Assembly (NCBI GenBank): GCA_018398805.1
Contig: JAGFBZ010000708.1
Coordinates: 558,001 to 622,000, forward strand
Direction of reading: 5' to 3'
From: Hirundichthys speculiger
Taxonomy: Eukaryota; Chordata; Actinopteri; Beloniformes; Exocoetidae
Length of the DNA: 64,000 nucleotides
The first letter of the stretch is position 1. Each line of letters begins with the position of its first letter. Position numbers and translations under genes: made by a program. The notes beneath the pieces are model-generated. The model had not been told where the DNA came from, did no database searches, and was given only the letters and a program-made list of their open reading frames with translations. This document shows, piece after piece, positions 61,492 through 64,000 of this stretch.

Positions 61492-63912
61492 CTACCACTC
61501 TGGTATTTGAGTGAGGTGACTTTTTGCGATGTGGTGCAGCCTAATTTTGAGAAACACAGACACCACCACTTTCAGTAGGTTAGAATGGTGGTTGTCAATG
61601 CCAAACTGTGTGTCTCCATAATGTTCCCCAAGCAAAAACACATGATCTGTGCCAATCTCCTCACGGACCACACGCAAGACCACTGACACATTCGGAGCTT
61701 GTCCTGAATGGACCTGGCGAATCGCCCTCTCTGCTGCTCTCACCACCGTGACCGTGCCTTCTGATGGAATCATCAGCCCACCATTGTTTTTTACACAAGC
61801 AGGTGGTAGCTTTCATTGTGTGAGCAGGGTACAGCCTTGGTCACCAGGCTGGCACGGCATACATCACAAGCGAGCCTTCTTAGAACATGCCGAACCACAA
61901 ACCCTGCAATGTAGACAAGAGCATTGTCCACAAGACCACCAAAACGTGTGGGAAGATAGCTGTGGTCACACACTAGGGCTGCAAAATTAACAAATGGGAG
62001 AGGGACTTCCTCTGCAGTTTCGGCGGAAGACATCTCCACAGCTGACAGAGACACCGTGTCGTCCTGTGCTGCTACATTGCCTAGCTCACTTGGTGAGACA
62101 CCACATCGGACCGTCAGACGCCGGAAGATGCCCTGGAGCTGGCTGGCAGAGGGACTGTTGTTCCAGCCCCCTTAGGTAAAACACACACACACAATTACAA
62201 CAACAATTACACCCAAGATCTTTTCTTACTATTTCTAAAGGCTGTAAAATATGAAGCCTACCTGATGCTCTGATTGAGTTAAAGAGAAGCTCCAAGTGAT
62301 CTTGGCTGAACCGGTAGGTGCAGACATACCGCTGGACTTGGAGCAGCTCAGGTATCATCAGCATCAGGGTGTCAATGTTGATTACAAACCCGATGACAGA
62401 CAGGTACATTCAAAAAGAAAAAGTTATATTTCACCACTTGTATGAAAACAAAGACACCCTGAGGAAGCACATGGTCATTTTGTTCATATCTTGTTCATGG
62501 AAAGAGATAAACTGATTCTGCCACCATATCCATCAGATGTGAAACAGCAAAGAGTGACAGGGAAGGTCACAGTCATAGATCTTTTGCTTAGGTGGCACCC
62601 ATTGTGGGTAAACTGTACTGCCAATGTACTACTGGGAACAAAATTACTGTGTGCTCACAGGTTTGCAAACCTTATTTTCTTTTAGGATGCTGAACCAGGA
62701 ACAGGAACAGGAACATTAAACCGGAACAGGAAAAGCTTGAAATAAGAACAGTACACACAGTACTTACCACTGACACCTGTAGAACCTGAAAAAGACTAAA
62801 CAATTCAAATAGAAAAAAATGCAGACAGCAAACAAAGAAATTCACGAACACACACACATATATATTTATATACTTTTTTTCTGTTGTACTTTTAACTTTA
62901 CCTTTTTAATACTCTATTGACGATGTTTTTTGTTTGTCATTTTTCAAGTAAAGCGTTTTTGTTCAACCTTACCTCCCGTGTTTTTGAGAGTGCTTTGGAG
63001 TCTCCGTCCCACTTTCTTACCTGCTGCATACGATAACATACCATATTGACACCTGTAAGAGCTGAAGAAACACTGAACAAAAAATATTTCCAACTTTAAA
63101 ATAACACTGCATCCAGAGGAAAAAAAACTTTGGATTAAAAACATAATTTCAACCTTAATCAGAACAAGAGAACAAAGCATCTTATGAACTCGATGCAGAA
63201 CATGGGAACTGAGTGGTGAATGAACAGTATAGTCACTATTTTTAAACACCTCTTTGATTGGTGAAGGGGTGTTCCATCTTTCACCGACAACCTAACCAAA
63301 TACTCCCTGGCTCTCAATAAGAACACCACCCTCTCTGCCCAATTCAAAGTCCCAAGAAGAGCTTTGAATCCTTTCGCGCGGGGATTGCGGCTGTTCATGA
63401 TGTCAAAGAGCCTGTCAGTCATCTAAAAACAAATATCTGTATTAACTTTAAGCATTTAAAAATATCTCCATAGGTGTCACAATGTATTCAAAATAAAAAA
63501 AAAAAATCTATTCATTTTACCATGTTAAACATTTTGAACTTCCCTCTACTTCTATGGCCCCATGCATATCCCTAATCACATTACCTCAATGAATTCAGCC
63601 GTTGCTTCAGTCTTTAAACTGTGAGTAGCCAAGGTCCCTGAGTGTGCGGAGAGCCACTGTCACTGAGCGACTCAAAGTTTGTGCAGCTAGGGAGACCTTC
63701 ATCTTCTGGTTGTCCAAGTGGACATGCTTGCGCGTGACTTTGTTTGCAACATGCAGTCCGTCCTTTGTCTGAACATTGTTGAGACAAACAATGTATTTCC
63801 AGCTGATGAGGCCAGTCGAATTCATTATTGGGCTGTATGCCTTTAAAATCAGAGTCTGAATTAGAATCCTTCTTATTGTCACAAGTACAGACAGGAAAAT
63901 GTAATGAATCAC
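61492..63912 (-). pseudogene. P-element / THAP9-like transposase, partial and frameshifted
   Basis: Exon-like blocks on minus, from right to left. First block: TKDGLHVANKVTRKHVHLDN with QKMKVSLAAQTLSRSV (63,622-63,830). Then EATAEFIE / MTDRLFDIMNSRNPRAKGFK (63,600 to about 63,260, with a GAG|GTAATG donor and TTTTTAG acceptor). Next, a short exon near 62,990-63,050. Then GFVINIDTLMLMIPELLQVQ and TYRFSQDHLELLFNSIRASG (62,262 to about 62,390). Last, GGWNNSPSASQLQGIFRRL to IAGFVVRHVLRRLACDVCRA and on to a stop at 61,492 (exon 61,492-62,170). The SQDHLELxF, GGWNNxP and YIAGFVVR motifs are those of P-element transposases (THAP9 in vertebrates). Frame losses occur after YSQFK (about 63,618) and after HNESYHLLV (about 61,790). 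The THAP domain would lie right of the window. It is a decayed copy, or a host-retained gene with errors. Confidence 0.75.
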
Positions 63913-64000
63913 ATGCAGTCATAACTAGATAAAACGTACAATAAATAACAACAACAAAAAAAAAATAAGCCTAGAATAACAATCAGCATTTACCTGTACC

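Overview
The window is vertebrate nuclear DNA, almost certainly from a teleost fish. It is AT-rich with long introns and very dense in DNA transposons and LINE fragments. The host genes have canonical GT-AG splice sites and fish/vertebrate sequences (septin-7, HIPK-like kinase). There are no prokaryotic signals (operons, ribosome binding sites, CRISPR). The species cannot be named from the sequence alone.

Region 1, about 1-41,760, minus strand: the 5' half of one large gene, septin-7. Its CpG-rich promoter and first coding exon lie at about 41.5-41.76 kb. Transcription runs leftwards through coding exons at 20,211-20,313, 11,513-11,619, 1,356-1,456 and 1,125-1,259, and leaves the window at the left edge. 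All exon phases fit only if a 2-nt microexon (CT, 23,587-23,588), sitting between a consensus acceptor and a perfect GTAAGT donor, is spliced in. This is the most interesting observation here. The introns are bloated with transposons: many short non-autonomous hAT families (several with perfect 8-bp target duplications), PIF/Harbinger-like MITEs (3-bp duplications), a P/THAP-type element, Tc1-like copies and LINE fragments. Two nests are three layers deep (27,177-29,354 and 29,405-32,161).

Region 2, 41.8-49.7 kb: no host gene recognised. A composite repeat (43,196-48,590) was broken up by later insertions. One is a Harbinger-type element with a small Myb/SANT-like ORF. Another carries a 42-bp GC-rich minisatellite and a tiny hAT with a tRNA-like core. 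An L2-like LINE 3' end follows.

Region 3, 50-56 kb, plus strand: one intronless HIPK-like protein kinase gene (52,862-54,746) with paired CRE sites upstream and an acidic repeat tail. Its frame is broken by two single-base losses. Paralogous direct repeats of about 0.3-0.4 kb bracket it, suggesting an expanded local kinase array.

Region 4, 56-64 kb: a terminal exon of an unnamed repetitive fish gene family with a tandem-repeat 3' part (minus), a TA-flanked inverted-repeat element, a 5'-truncated L1/Tx1-like LINE ending in poly(A) (plus), and a decayed multi-exon P-element/THAP9-like transposase gene (minus) that runs off the right edge.

The host genes do not form a pathway together. The window is best read as a transposon-rich septin-7 locus next to a lineage-specific kinase and a transposon graveyard. 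Element superfamilies are assigned from target-duplication length, termini and protein motifs visible here; family names from repeat databases were not checked.
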